This document shows, in pieces, positions 43,548 to 53,932 of a DNA stretch of 64,000 nt. The notes beneath the pieces are model-generated. The model had not been told where the DNA came from, searched no databases, and was given only the letters and a program-made list of their open reading frames with translations. A program made the position numbers and the translations under genes. Origin of the DNA: Neonectria sp. B-13 (lineage: Eukaryota; Ascomycota; Sordariomycetes; Hypocreales; Nectriaceae); NCBI GenBank assembly GCA_002682825.1, contig NOKP01000003.1, positions 1,302,001 to 1,366,000 of the forward strand, written 5' to 3'. The stretch's first letter is position 1; each line of letters begins with the position of its first letter.

Positions 43548-45188
43548 ATGCTGGGAGTTCTCGAGCCTCGCTCGTCGCCCCTACAAAATGTCCCCGGAAC
43601 TGTTGTTCTCGCAGATAAGGAGCCCGATACAATTCATGGTTCCCATGCGATCAAGCACCACACTGGAAAACACAGCGACATTATCCTCACGCCCCAACCA
43701 TCCGACGATCCCAACGACCCGTTGAACTGGCCATACTACAAGAAGGTCTTGGTCATTTCCATCTTAGTCTACGGATCCTGTCTCTGCGCTGGCTGCACTG
43801 GGCCGCTACTCAATGCCAGTCTGTTCATCCTCGCACAAGAGTTCAATCGACCCATCGGAGACATCACTGTGCTCTCAGGATATCAGCTTCTCGTTGCTGG
43901 AGCCTCTGGCCCGTTCGTGTCTGCCTTGTCCAGAAAATACGGAAAGCGACCCGTCTTCTTCTTCTCCTCGGTTGCTTGCCTGATTGGCACCATCATCGGG
44001 TCCGTCAGCAACTCATACGACACCCTTCTGGCAGCCCGAGTTGTGCAAGGCTTGTCTCTCGCCGCGTACGAATCTCTTGTCTTTACTGTCGTTGGCGACG
44101 TGTTCTTCGTCCATGAGCGTGGCCTTTGGACCTCGGTCATGTCCTTTACCTTGACGTGTGTCTCCAATCTGAGCTCAGTGGTCGCGGGGAAGATCACGTT
44201 CAGCCTAGGTTGGCACTACCTCTTCCACATTTTGAATGCCTGCGTTGGCTTTCAGATCGTTCTCTTGTTTCTCTTCGTGCCGGAAACCACCTTTACCCGC
44301 GACGAGGGCTTCCACCAGATGCATATTGACGTCAATAAGGTGCGAGACGAAAAGCCGATGGATGAAACAGAAACCTCCAGGATTGAGAACGTCGAGGCTG
44401 GTTCAAGATCCCGGGTGCCAAAGAAGACATTTCTGCAACAGATGGCACTCTTCGATGGTTCATACAGCGATGAAAACTTTCTGCAGCTTGTTATCGCACC
44501 ACTCGTCGCCTGTCTCAACCTGAGTGCACTTTGGACTGTCGTCATCACTGGAACTGTCACATCTTTCTACGTTGCAGTAGCATATGTCATCGCTCAGCTT
44601 TTTTCTCCGCCGCCCTACCTTTTGTCGGCAGCTGAAGTTGGATACATGTCCGTGGGTCCCTTCGTTGGCGGTGCTCTTGGCTGTGTCGCCGTGGGCATCA
44701 TCATGGACCCCTTGACAATCTGGATTACCAGGAAGAACAAGGGGGTCTATGAGCCAGAGTTCCGCCTCGTCCTTTGTGCTGTGGGTATGCTTTGTGGAGT
44801 CGGCCTGTTTGGCTTTGGAGCCATTTCTGAAAGCCAGGGCAACATCTACGCCATCGATTTCATGTGGGGATTAACACTCTTTGGTATTGCTTTCATCATA
44901 GGACCCTGCTCAACCTATGCCATTGACGCTTTCCGTGGAATGAGCAACGAAATTTTCATTGCCAACGTTATGTTCAAGAATTTCTTGTTTTATGGGTACA
45001 GCTATTTCGTGAATAACTGGACGGCATCCGCAGGACCGATTGCGCCTTTCTTCGCATTTGGTGGCATTAGCTTTGGACTTGTTGCATCGACTGGCATTGT
45101 CTATGTTTTTGGAAAGAGGTACAGGAGCTTTTGGCACACTCACAACGTTATGGAAAAGCTCCACATCAAAACTCACCCAGAGATGTGA
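43548..45188 (+). CDS. MFS transporter (DHA1-like)
   Basis: Single exon, 546 aa from the ATG at 43548. The cytosolic N-terminus ends in Asp-Pro-Leu-Asn-Trp-Pro-Tyr-Tyr-Lys-Lys, the usual lead into helix 1 of fungal DHA1 transporters. Twelve helices follow, with the motif A-type loop (Ser-Arg-Lys-Tyr-Gly-Lys-Arg-Pro) between helices 2 and 3 and a large central loop at about 265-320. Such proteins exchange drugs, polyamines or aromatic acids for protons. Position among catabolic enzymes fits uptake of the substrate or export of intermediates. The last ~150 bp before the start contain no introns. Confidence 0.9.
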   Translation: MLGVLEPRSSPLQNVPGTVVLADKEPDTIHGSHAIKHHTGKHSDIILTPQPSDDPNDPLNWPYYKKVLVISILVYGSCLCAGCTGPLLNASLFILAQEFNRPIGDITVLSGYQLLVAGASGPFVSALSRKYGKRPVFFFSSVACLIGTIIGSVSNSYDTLLAARVVQGLSLAAYESLVFTVVGDVFFVHERGLWTSVMSFTLTCVSNLSSVVAGKITFSLGWHYLFHILNACVGFQIVLLFLFVPETTFTRDEGFHQMHIDVNKVRDEKPMDETETSRIENVEAGSRSRVPKKTFLQQMALFDGSYSDENFLQLVIAPLVACLNLSALWTVVITGTVTSFYVAVAYVIAQLFSPPPYLLSAAEVGYMSVGPFVGGALGCVAVGIIMDPLTIWITRKNKGVYEPEFRLVLCAVGMLCGVGLFGFGAISESQGNIYAIDFMWGLTLFGIAFIIGPCSTYAIDAFRGMSNEIFIANVMFKNFLFYGYSYFVNNWTASAGPIAPFFAFGGISFGLVASTGIVYVFGKRYRSFWHTHNVMEKLHIKTHPEM

Positions 45189-45599
45189 AGATCTCGGGGT
45201 ACAATGCAGCTGAAATATAGTCTTACAATATGTATGTAGTCTAGTCTTTGAGTATCACCATAATTGTTTTTTTTTAAGGTCTTGAACTCATTTTGCGGCG
45301 CAATTGTTCATTGAAGTTCGTAGGTTAACTAAGGGAGCGGGAAAAATCGGGATTGACCGGAACTTTTGCTTCCACGTGTTGCTAGAGCTGTAGTTTGTTC
45401 TTTCGCTGTTGAACTAATCCGTTTCTAGAACGCAACTTTTCACAAAATGAGTAATGGTGCAACGACTGAGGTTGGTTGATGTAATTGATATGGCTAAGTT
45501 GAGATTGACATGGCCGCATGTAGTAATGAGCGGCACTATTTTTGGTCATCCATCCCTATACTTCTCATCTTGAAAAACTCACAATCCTAACTATCGTCC
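45189..45599. other. Convergent 3' spacer
   Basis: Short A/T-rich gap between converging genes, with a T9 run near 45268. No element or gene seen. Confidence 0.6.
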
Positions 45600-47136
45600 C
45601 TAAATGTTACTCTTCGCTAACCCTGCCGCAAGAAGAATCTCATCAACCTCGACTTTATGGTTGGAAAAGTTATCCACCAAGTTATCCCACATCTTAGGGT
45701 CGTGTTCATGCTTCTCATTGCTATTCCAAGCCCAATCAGTAATTGTAAAGGCACGACTGCTCTCGAACATGAATGCGATGGACCCAAGCGAGATTTGCAT
45801 GACGGGCGGGTCATCCTTGGAAGCAGCGAAGAACTCTTCATAGGCTACCCCATGGGGAACGAATCCACACTCGAATGAAACACTTCCAGGTTGGAACTCG
45901 TCAGACCGTCCTCCGTAATCTCCATATATCAGACCCATGAGCTCAGAAGCACAGTTCCTATGGTAATACGGAGGACGATATGTATGAGACGCAACATCCC
46001 AGCGAGGAGAGAAGATGAGAAAGTCAGCTAACGGTGCAGTAGGATCCCGAGATTTAGCTGTTAGCACACAGAAAATAGACGGGTCGATGTGGTCAACTGA
46101 GATAGAGCCCACGTTCACAAACTTGGTAAGGTCGTATTTATACGGCACATAATTGCCATGCCAAGCAACAACATCAAAAGGGCAGTGTTTCTGCTTGCTT
46201 TCGAAGAACTTGCCGCCAAGCTTATAGACGATACACCACGGGTCATCTTTAGTGACCTCGTATGCAGCAATAGGGTGAAGAAAGTCTCGGGCGTTGGCAA
46301 GACCGTTTCCGCCGAGCGGACCGAGCTCGGGAAGCTCCCAGTTGGATCCCCAGATCTCTAGGATGTAGCCGCGCGTGGGGCCCTCGACCTTGACGCTGAA
46401 GCGCTGACCTCGCTGGATAACGCAGATCTCTCCTGGCTGCACGTACATGAAGCCGAACTCGGTCTGTATATCGAGGGCCCCTTGCTGGGGGACGATAAGG
46501 AAGTCTCCGTCTGAGTTGACAAATGCCTTTTTGGTCATGCTTTTGTTACAGAGGAAAAGGTGTGTGGCAAGCCCCTCGCGGAGAGTAGGGTCGCCAGATC
46601 CCGCCATGGTTTTGAGTCCGTCGACAAAGTCCACATCTTGACCTTCGGGGATGGGATGTGGCTTCCAAGCTAACTGTGTAGGAGAAATGTGCACACGCGG
46701 ATTGATGGGCATGAAAGTTGACTCAGTGTCTTTGTTGTCGGGGAGCTCAGTCTGAGATGCTCGCAGTTAGCTCTTAAATTCGCAATAGCTATCAGTAGTT
46801 GTGCTGCTGTCATCGTTGTCTTACAAATCCTTGATGAGCCACTGCAGGTCGAGAACGATATAGCCACGCCTTTTTGTTGACGTGTCGAGGAGCCACAAAA
46901 GCCGAGGCCGTCATCTGCTCGGCGTAAAGTCCGAAACGGATGGACCTTGGGCTGTTTTGGCCCTTTGGAATAGTGCCAGGCACAGCTTCGGATTCGAAAT
47001 GGTTGTTGAAACCTGGTTGGTATTTGTACGGGTCGTTTGGCCGGGTCTCAAAGGCTGGGATGGTCCCGCTCTTCTGCGTTGCGGCCCAGTGGAAGGCGTT
47101 CTGGAAGTCCTTCGGGGTCAGGCTTTGAGCGGCCAT
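45600..47136 (-). CDS. Homogentisate 1,2-dioxygenase family protein
   Basis: Two exons: 47136-46825 and 46751-45600 (487 aa; typical enzymes are about 440-450). The cupin Fe(II) ligands are all present: His368 (HRN), Glu374 (Ser-Glu-Leu) and His404 (Pro-His-Gly). The proposed acid-base His325 in Asp-His-Ile-Asp-Pro also remains. The surrounding pocket differs from standard enzymes. The residue six before the last ligand is Glu398 where the human enzyme has His365, and the usual His-Gly-Pro-Asp reads His-Gly-Val-Ala. No maleylacetoacetate isomerase or fumarylacetoacetase gene is in the window. I therefore infer ring cleavage of a related but different hydroxylated arene. The gene shares a 288-bp promoter with the metallo-hydrolase gene. 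Confidence 0.9.
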
Positions 47137-47424
47137 GGTTTCTGAATTGTGATGGGGTTTTCTTTTGATCTTGGTTGTTTTCTTCTCATGCTGGTGATCT
47201 TCACTTAGTCGAAGGCTTCATTTAAAGGCAATTGGGTGGTGGGGTAGCCCCGCATCGAGCCACTTTGGAGGATGCCAAGTTGTCATTGGCAACATGGGGT
47301 AATTGCGTTTTCAACTGAGATTACATTGCTATCAAACTGCCGTCTTTCTGGCCTTGATATATGATTACAGTGCTCATGACTTCCTCCTCTCGTGCCGAGA
47401 TTGGTTCTTTCAAGCTTGGAAATA
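47137..47424. promoter_or_regulatory. Bidirectional promoter, dioxygenase / metallo-hydrolase
   Basis: 288 bp between divergent starts, with GTGGGGTA at 47239-47246. The single element is about 100 bp from the dioxygenase start and 180 bp from the hydrolase start. Confidence 0.55.
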
Positions 47425-48348
47425 ATGAGCCAGACATCCATACTGTCGCCTAGGGCGAGTGGCCAGAAGTTTGTGACGATATCGCCCATTATCGGTGGCA
47501 CCATCACACTGCCCGAGCAACTTTTCGTTGACCCGGCCGATCCAAACACCCGCCACACAGTCCCATCTCTAGCCTTTTTCATCACTCATCCCGACTGCAA
47601 AGGGAAACGTCTTCGTTTCATGTTTGATCTCGGATTAAGGTCCTCTATCACTGCTTACACCGAGCCTCAACAACGACACTTGTCCGACAGGATACCATAT
47701 GTCCTTGGGCCAGGTGTTGCAGAAACTCTTCGGTCGGGAGGCACCCACCCTTCTATTATCGACTTGATCATCTTTAGCCATGTTCATTACGACCACCACG
47801 GCGATCCAGAGCATTTTCCAAAAGCGCGGTTCGTTGTCGGGCCGGGTACCAAGGATTTACTGGAGCATGGCCTCAACACGATAGCGAGCCACCAGAATTT
47901 CACCCCGAATCTCCTCCCGTCCGATCGCACTGTCGAACTTCCAGCCATTGGAGAATTTGGAGCAGAAGGGATGTATACTTGGCGGCCACTAGGTAATCTC
48001 CATGCTATCGACTTGTTTGACGATGGGTCTGTGTTCGTGCTGAATTCTCCCGGGCACCTTTCAGGCCACATCAACCTGCTCTGTCGGACAGGGCCTGCGA
48101 AGTGGGTTTGTCTTTGTGGCGACTCCTACCATGATCACCGCTTGCTTACTGGAGAGAGAAATATTGCAACATGGAAAGATGTCAACGGCGTGGACTGCTG
48201 TATCCACGCCGAATCCGCTGCCGCGGGGGAATTTCTCCGTGACTTGCGAGACCTTGCGGCCGGGTTGGGAAACGTTGAGTTGATTAGTGCTCATGATGCT
48301 CGTTGGTATCAAGAGAACCAGCATCGTTTATTTCCAAGAACTCTGTAG
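47425..48348 (+). CDS. Metallo-beta-lactamase-fold hydrolase (lactonase-like)
   Basis: Single exon, 307 aa; start at the ATG at 47425 (the frame is open 11 codons upstream from a GTG only). The dinuclear Zn motif HxHxDH is at residues 119-124. Further ligands fit: His in Ser-Pro-Gly-His, Asp in Cys-Gly-Asp-Ser, and the C-terminal His in Ser-Ala-His-Asp. This set resembles quorum-quenching lactonases and fungal lactam/lactone hydrolases such as those in Fusarium benzoxazolinone-degrading clusters; the exact substrate cannot be read from sequence. Likely role here: opening a lactone or lactam ring upstream or downstream of the dioxygenase. Confidence 0.85.
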   Translation: MSQTSILSPRASGQKFVTISPIIGGTITLPEQLFVDPADPNTRHTVPSLAFFITHPDCKGKRLRFMFDLGLRSSITAYTEPQQRHLSDRIPYVLGPGVAETLRSGGTHPSIIDLIIFSHVHYDHHGDPEHFPKARFVVGPGTKDLLEHGLNTIASHQNFTPNLLPSDRTVELPAIGEFGAEGMYTWRPLGNLHAIDLFDDGSVFVLNSPGHLSGHINLLCRTGPAKWVCLCGDSYHDHRLLTGERNIATWKDVNGVDCCIHAESAAAGEFLRDLRDLAAGLGNVELISAHDARWYQENQHRLFPRTL

Positions 48349-48430
48349 CTTAGTAATGGATTGCAATTGCATCTTGAACCAGTGTATTCCCCTTCGAGTC
48401 GCGTCGTGTCTTGGCTTCCCTCATCTTCAT

Positions 48431-48454
48431 GTGGGGGACGTATATAAACCCCAC
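48431..48454 (+). promoter_or_regulatory. Inverted GTGGGG/CCCCAC pair flanking a TATA box
   Basis: GTGGGG at 48431-48436, TATATAAA at 48441-48448, CCCCAC at 48449-48454, 127-150 bp before the dehydrogenase start. The TATA box is enclosed by the two inverted elements, so factor binding could directly help or block TBP. Confidence 0.6.
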
Positions 48455-48580
48455 ATCGACATCAAGCGCCTTAAAGGACCAAAACAAAGATCCCGATCGA
48501 TACCTGGAAAATAACCAGAATTGATCCATCGAATCATACTACCTCAATCCCCCCTCTCACTACTGTTCTTCTCGTTTGCC

Positions 48581-49609
48581 ATGGATTTTCATACAAACGC
48601 AGTTGGCTTTATCGGTCTCGGGACCATGGGGTTGCCCATGGCCATCAACCTTGCCAACAAATTACCGCAAGACGTTAAACTACACGCATACGACATCTCG
48701 AAAGATGCCTTGAAAGAACTTGAAGCAACCATATTGGCTGGGAGAGTGGTGTCTCATAATAGTGCGTCTGAAGTCATAGATTGCGTTGTGCGTAAATGAA
48801 GATCCCCGTTCCATCGAGCATGTATTATTAACACGTTTCTCTTCGCTTAGGATCTTCTCATCACGATTGTGCCTGAAGGCGCCCATGTTCGCAAAGTCTT
48901 CCTAGACAAAAAAAACGGCGTCATCGCTGGAGATCTAAAGAATAAGATCTTGATCGATTGCTCTACAATCGGTGCTGCGACGTCGAATCTCGTAGCAGCT
49001 GAAATTCAGCGCCGGGATAAGACTGTTTCGTTTTACGACGCACCGGTATCTGGAGGAAGCCTTGGAGCCAAAGCCGGAACCCTCACATTTATGGTAGGCT
49101 GCTCGATGACAGATCCCAACTGGAAATTAATCCAACATGTATTGGGGAGGATGGGCACTTCGCTGTTCCCTTGTGGTGGTCCTACAATGGGCCTGGTTGC
49201 GAAGCTCTCCAACAACTACTGCTCTGCTCTCATTGCTTTGGCGACAGCAGAGGCGATGAACATAGGCATGAAGTCAGGCATGGATCCCCGAGTCATGGCC
49301 AAGATCTTCGCCGCATCCACTGCGCAGTCGACCGTTTGTGATAAATGGTGTCCGGTTCCTGGTGTGGTACCGACAGCGCCGTCTAGCCTCGGATACAAGG
49401 GCGGGTTCAAGGTGCAGCTGATGAAGAAAGACTTGGACTTGGCTGTGGAGGCAGGTAAAATGGTTGGCGCAAAGATGAGCCTGGGGGTAGTCGGGCAGAA
49501 TGTATACACTGACGCTTCCAACGACGCTGCGTGTAGAGACTTGGACTCGAGAGTAGTCTTTAGGTACTTGGGCGGCAACGAGAACTGGGCCAATTCATTT
49601 CCCAAGTAG
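48581..49609 (+). CDS. 3-hydroxyisobutyrate-dehydrogenase-like enzyme 1
   Basis: Two exons: 48581-48787 and 48851-49609 (321 aa). The N-terminal Rossmann motif is GLGTMG (residues about 12-17). The second exon contains the substrate-binding Asp-Ala-Pro-Val-Ser-Gly-Gly and the catalytic Lys in Ala-Lys-Leu-Ser-Asn-Asn. The intron has a GTGCGT donor; the nearby GTAAAT would break the frame. Beta-hydroxyacid dehydrogenases interconvert short beta-hydroxyacids and semialdehydes with NAD(P). It shares a Cys-Pro-Val-Pro-Gly-Val-Val block with the second copy at 54735, so the two are paralogues probably handling related intermediates. Confidence 0.87.
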
Positions 49610-49923
49610 ATATCTCATCATGTAATTGAATATTCTTACTGATTCAGCAAGATAATCAGCCATGACCTGACCTAGTGACGCCGTGAAAGTCGTGATATCG
49701 AGGGGTAGCCCCACTCAGAGCATCGTGGGGTTACTTTCCTCCTGCGTCTATCGATCTAAGTCCGCCATAGCCTAATTATATGAACGTATGATTAACTCGG
49801 GTCTGCCCTCTTCATCTGCAAGCTTTCGTAAACATGACATATTTCCCATTGAACGAGCTTACGCTTCCCAAGTCGATAAACATGGCTTGGCTTCCTCCTT
49901 CTGATTCGATTGAGTTCCAGAAC
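49610..49923 (+). promoter_or_regulatory. P450 promoter with inverted motif pair
   Basis: CCCCAC at 49709-49714 and GTGGGG at 49725-49730, about 200 bp upstream of the preferred start. Ten bases separate the two half-sites. Confidence 0.55.
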
Positions 49924-51706
49924 ATGGACCGTCGCGCAATCGGTATTATTCTTGTCCCGATTCTAGCACTCATCGCTTCATACCTGTACCTTGTCCCAAA
50001 TCAGTTAACGGTAAGTACTCGCACATTTGGAAGAATGCCATCGTGACTATCTACGAAAACTGATCTCCTGGCCCTTCTAGGATCCACGAAGAAAAAGGTT
50101 ACCACCAGGTCCTCGAGGCTGGCCCTTGATCGGCAACCTCTACGATCTCGCAGATTCTGAATCGGTTCGAGACAAAGTAAGAAAGTGGCACCGACAATAT
50201 GGCGATGTATTCTACACCAAAATTGGTGGCACTGACTACGTCTGGCTTTCTTCCCCTAAGGCCGTCAAGGACCTGATGGACAAAAAGTCAGCCATCTTCT
50301 CCTCACGGCCTCACCTGCCCCTAGCCCAAGACGTTGCAAGCGGACAGTCACGCCAACTGTTCATGGCTTACGGGCCCGAGTGGAGGAGCCTTCGCAAGCA
50401 CAGCCACGCTCTTTTGAACCAAAACGCATCAAAGCGGTACCAGCCGGTACAGAATTTTGAGTCCAAGGTAGTTCTACAAGATCTTTTGGACCAACCCGAT
50501 CAGTTCTACACCATCATACGCCGCTATTCAGCCTCCGTGATAATGCTGGTAGCCTACGGATACCGTATTCCATCCTTCGAAGATCCTCTCATCACCAAGA
50601 TTTACAGTGTTCTTGAGAATCTCTCAGTCATGATGGCTCCCGGGGCGTTTGCTGTGGAGAGTTTCCCTGCCTTGGCTGCCTTGCCAGGGCGGCTGTTTGG
50701 CAACTGGCGGTCCTGGGGAGAAAAGGTGTTTGCCCACGATAGCAAGGTTTATCTTGAGCTTTGGGAGGCTCTAAAGAAGAGCACCGACAACGGGACTGCA
50801 AGAGACTGTTTCTGCAAAGACTTTTATCTGGCCGACCCAAAAAAGAGTGGAATCAACGACTTGCTAGCCGCGTACACATGCGGCGGGTTGATCGAGGCCG
50901 GTTCAGAGACGACCGCCACTACCCTCAACAACTGGATCCTGGCCATGACTCTCTACCCTGAGGAGATGAAGAAGGCCCAGGAAGAGATTGACAGAGTGGT
51001 TGGCGGTAGCCGACTACCAGAGTGGGAAGACGAGAAAGATCTTCACTTTGTTCGCGGAATGATCAAGGAAACATTGCGATGGCGGCCAGTCAATAAATTC
51101 GGGATGTACCACGCTTCATCAGAGGATAGCTGGTACGAGGATTATTTTATCCCCAAGGATTCTGTGGTGGTTTTGAACTGGTGGTAGGTTTCGATCGACT
51201 CCTAAACTATACTTCCCTTCCTACAGCTCACCATAATCATGTTCAGGGCTATTCATCGCGACCCGAGCCGATATACAGAACCAGATGAGTTCAGACCGTC
51301 ACGATACCTTGACAAGCCGCTCTCGGCCGCCGAGTACATCAACGTCAACAACCCCGAGGAGAGAGACCACTTTACCTATGGAGCAGGGCGGTGAGTCCGG
51401 CTACTCTTTATTCTCGCTTTGCGTCTATGATACTGACACTTGTACAGACGCGTCTGCCCTGGTGTTCACTTGGCCGAGAAGTCGCTATTCATCGTCATCG
51501 CCCGGATGCTTTGGGGGTTCAACATTTCCAAGAAAATAGCCCCGGACGGTTCGGTGGTTGAGCCATCTACCACTATGCTCCCAGGATTTCTCAGCGTACC
51601 TGAGCCCTTTGAGTGTGAAATCACCTGCCGTTCGTCAGCGCATAAGGAGGTCATGCGCTCGGTGCTGAATGACTTGGAATCAGAAGAGCTGAACTTCCGA
51701 AACTGA
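49924..51706 (+). CDS. Cytochrome P450 monooxygenase
   Basis: Four exons: 49924-50010, 50081-51183, 51247-51390, 51448-51706 (530 aa). The ATG at 49924 places the membrane anchor at residues about 6-23; in-frame ATGs at 49834 and 49882 would add 30 or 14 residues and cannot be excluded. A proline-rich hinge (Leu-Pro-Pro-Gly-Pro) is followed by the P450 fold. I-helix Ala-Gly-Ser-Glu-Thr-Thr, ExxR as Glu-Thr-Leu-Arg, and heme-binding Phe-Thr-Tyr-Gly-Ala-Gly-Arg-Arg-Val-Cys-Pro-Gly are intact. The class resembles fungal OrdA/CYP-type enzymes that hydroxylate or O-demethylate aromatics. In this cluster it probably prepares the ring for the dioxygenase. Confidence 0.9.
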
Positions 51707-52108
51707 ACCACTTCCTCTACTATTGGGCTCCCTGCAACGGAATAGGGACATGTACTTGGCTATAGCGGTGAGCATGAGACGAGGGCAGTTCTGCCATGCT
51801 GGTCTGATCCGAAAGTCAAGGTCCGGGGCAATGTAACTGCGAGGCCTATTCGGCACCGTGATGCATCTTTGCCTACTAGTATGCAAGCTTCAAATTGAAA
51901 ACCCCGATGATTCTTGGCTTGAAATAATACGAATATGACTCGAGTGATTGCGATAGCAGCTGAGACAGCCCACAGTCAGACTATGGTGAAAAGTCCCAAG
52001 CAATCTCGATACTCATTGCTCATCGACGTAGAAAGGGCCACGACCACTTCGAGTCACGAATCAGGTAGGAGACTCAATGTAATATTCCTCCAGCTATGAA
52101 TTTCCCAA
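51707..52108. other. Convergent 3' spacer
   Basis: 400 bp between P450 and decarboxylase-family gene ends. No gene or element recognised. Confidence 0.6.
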
Positions 52109-52537
52109 CTAATTCTTTAGGCTCCCCTCACTCTTCATCTCATCTAAGACCTTGGATGCCACTCGAAAGCCCTCTAATCCAACCGGCATCCCGGCGTATA
52201 TACTTGCCTGCAACAGCGTCTCCCTGATCTCAACCTCAGTCGCTCCATTATTTACAGCCCCTCTGACATGGACGGCCAGTTCCTGTGACCGGTGCATGGC
52301 GCAAAGCATGGCAACGTTGATGAGGCTACGATGCTTACGCTCCAGCCCGGGTCGCGACCACACGAATCCCCAGCAAGCTTCGGTGACAAGTTCTTGCATA
52401 GGACGAGCGAAGGATGAAGACCCATTCTCGAGCGCTTTTTCAACGTAGGGCTTGCCTGCCACCTCGTACCGAATTTCCAGCCCCTTCTCGAATATAATGC
52501 GATGAGCTTCGGCAACCTGGTCGTCTGAGATAGGCAT
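52109..52537 (-). CDS. Carboxymuconolactone-decarboxylase (CMD) family protein
   Basis: Single exon, 142 aa, the usual length for a stand-alone 4-carboxymuconolactone decarboxylase-like protein. Helical throughout. The family core is visible from residue 45 to 125: Glu-Ala-Cys-Trp-Gly-Phe-Val-Trp, then Arg-Ser-Leu-Ile-Asn-Val-Ala, Glu-Leu-Ala-Val-His-Val-Arg-Gly-Ala, and Thr-Glu-Val-Glu-Ile-Arg-Glu. Peroxidatic Cys pairs of the AhpD branch are absent, so a decarboxylase/isomerase role in the 3-oxoadipate branch is more likely than a redox one. Together with maleylacetate reductase and an enol-lactonase-like hydrolase it points to aromatic-ring catabolism. Confidence 0.88.
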   Translation of the reverse strand: MPISDDQVAEAHRIIFEKGLEIRYEVAGKPYVEKALENGSSSFARPMQELVTEACWGFVWSRPGLERKHRSLINVAMLCAMHRSQELAVHVRGAVNNGATEVEIRETLLQASIYAGMPVGLEGFRVASKVLDEMKSEGSLKN

Positions 52538-52876
52538 TGTGGTTACTATGTTGCCCCGTCAGCGTTTCTCGTGGCCATGATTATGCACGACGAAGACAAA
52601 CCTGCTAAGTGGCAAGTGATTCTGATTCAAGCGTGTCGGTGATTTCAAAGGAGGCTAGAAAGTACCACAAAAAACAAATACATGAAAGACGTCCAGCCCC
52701 CTCTCATATGTTGGCCATATCCCCCACATTGTGGTCGGGTCTCTCACACCAATAACAAAATCCCCCACATGCACATCTTGGAAGAAAGAAAAATTCGTAC
52801 CCCATGGGGGGGGGGGGGGTTTACCAGACATGTAGGCTGTAAGGTTAGAGCTGAGAATTGAGCGGCTTTCTCTGTT
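52538..52876 (-). promoter_or_regulatory. CMD promoter with two CCCCAC elements and a G14 tract
   Basis: CCCCCACATTGTGG at 52721-52734 (a near-copy of 35969-35982) and CCCCAC at 52763-52768, 185-231 bp from the CMD start. A run of 14 G lies at 52806-52819. The upstream half is also the 3' flank of the SDR gene. Confidence 0.6.
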
Positions 52877-53932
52877 CTATGGTATGAGTCTACGTTGTCC
52901 TTCCCTCATGTGCTTGTCCAGCTCGGCACCGAGCCATATCGGCTGCGTCTCATCTAGCTTGTCCTCAATCTCGGTAATAAGTCCACCGTTGATAAGAAAC
53001 GATTTGCCATTGAGGCCAGGCCTGATAATAGGCATCAAGCTAGCTTTCGCGACGTCCAGAGGGGAATTTGCCGGCAGCTCACCCCAGACTTTTCGGATGT
53101 GGTCAGTGACCATGGCCGTCACTATAACGCCATCGTTAGAGCTGCATTCGTGCGTGGCGGTAGTAGATGTAAAGAAAATGGAATTGCCTTACCCGTCATC
53201 CATGGAGCAATCATGTTGACCGTGATGTTGTCTTTTGGCAATTGTGTCCGCAGCGCTCGCATCAGACCCAGTATAGCACCCTTGCTGGCAGAATACGTGT
53301 ACAGTGGCGGCGTGTCAAAGTAACTCGCCACAGAACCGAAAAGAACCAGCTGCGAGCTCGTCTCGGGGTGTTTCTTGAAGAAGTGGATGGCGCATTTGGT
53401 CACATACCACGTGCCAACTGCGTTGACGTTCAGCGCCGAAACATCTGGGGCCTTAAGCTTGGCTGTTACTGTGTCAAAGTCGTCGTCGAAAGACTCGACT
53501 AGGTTGATGGCCGCGTTGGAAATAACAGCATCTATCGGGCCAAGAATACTATATGTCTCTTCAAAGAAGCTTAGCACGCTGTCCCAGTTGCTGACGTCGC
53601 ATTTTCGAAATAGCAGGTTTCTAAGGGTTCTCACTGTTAGACCCATGACGTTGATTTGTACAAGAGGTGGAGGTATACTACACCACCATTGGCACCTTAC
53701 CCTTTGAGTTCCTGCTCCATTTCTCTTCCTTTCGCTTCGTTGATATCGCACGCAGCAACCTTCACCCCATGACCTGGCGCACATTAGCATTTAAAATTGG
53801 GACCGGAGAGTAGGAAGTACGGTGAGCAAGATTAGCAATAGCGCGACCAATTCCTGTTGCAGCCCCAGTGACGACCACGACCTTGCCTCTAAGAGCTTGG
53901 AACTCGGCATCTTGAACGGCGTAGTTGGACAT
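52877..53932 (-). CDS. Short-chain dehydrogenase/reductase
   Basis: Four exons: 53932-53821, 53773-53701, 53620-53193, 53121-52877 (285 aa). Classical SDR: cofactor motif TGAATGIG near residue 24, Cys-Asp-Val-Ser acidic loop, Ser-Asn-Ala-Ala (the NNAG equivalent), and active-site Tyr-Ser-Ala-Ser-Lys. The Gly-Pro-Ile-Asp-Ala strand and a C-terminal Pro-Gly-Leu-Asn-Gly segment also fit. Start chosen at the ATG at 53932; the frame is open further up only from a GTG. Presumably oxidises an alcohol or dihydrodiol intermediate of the pathway using NAD(P). Confidence 0.87.
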
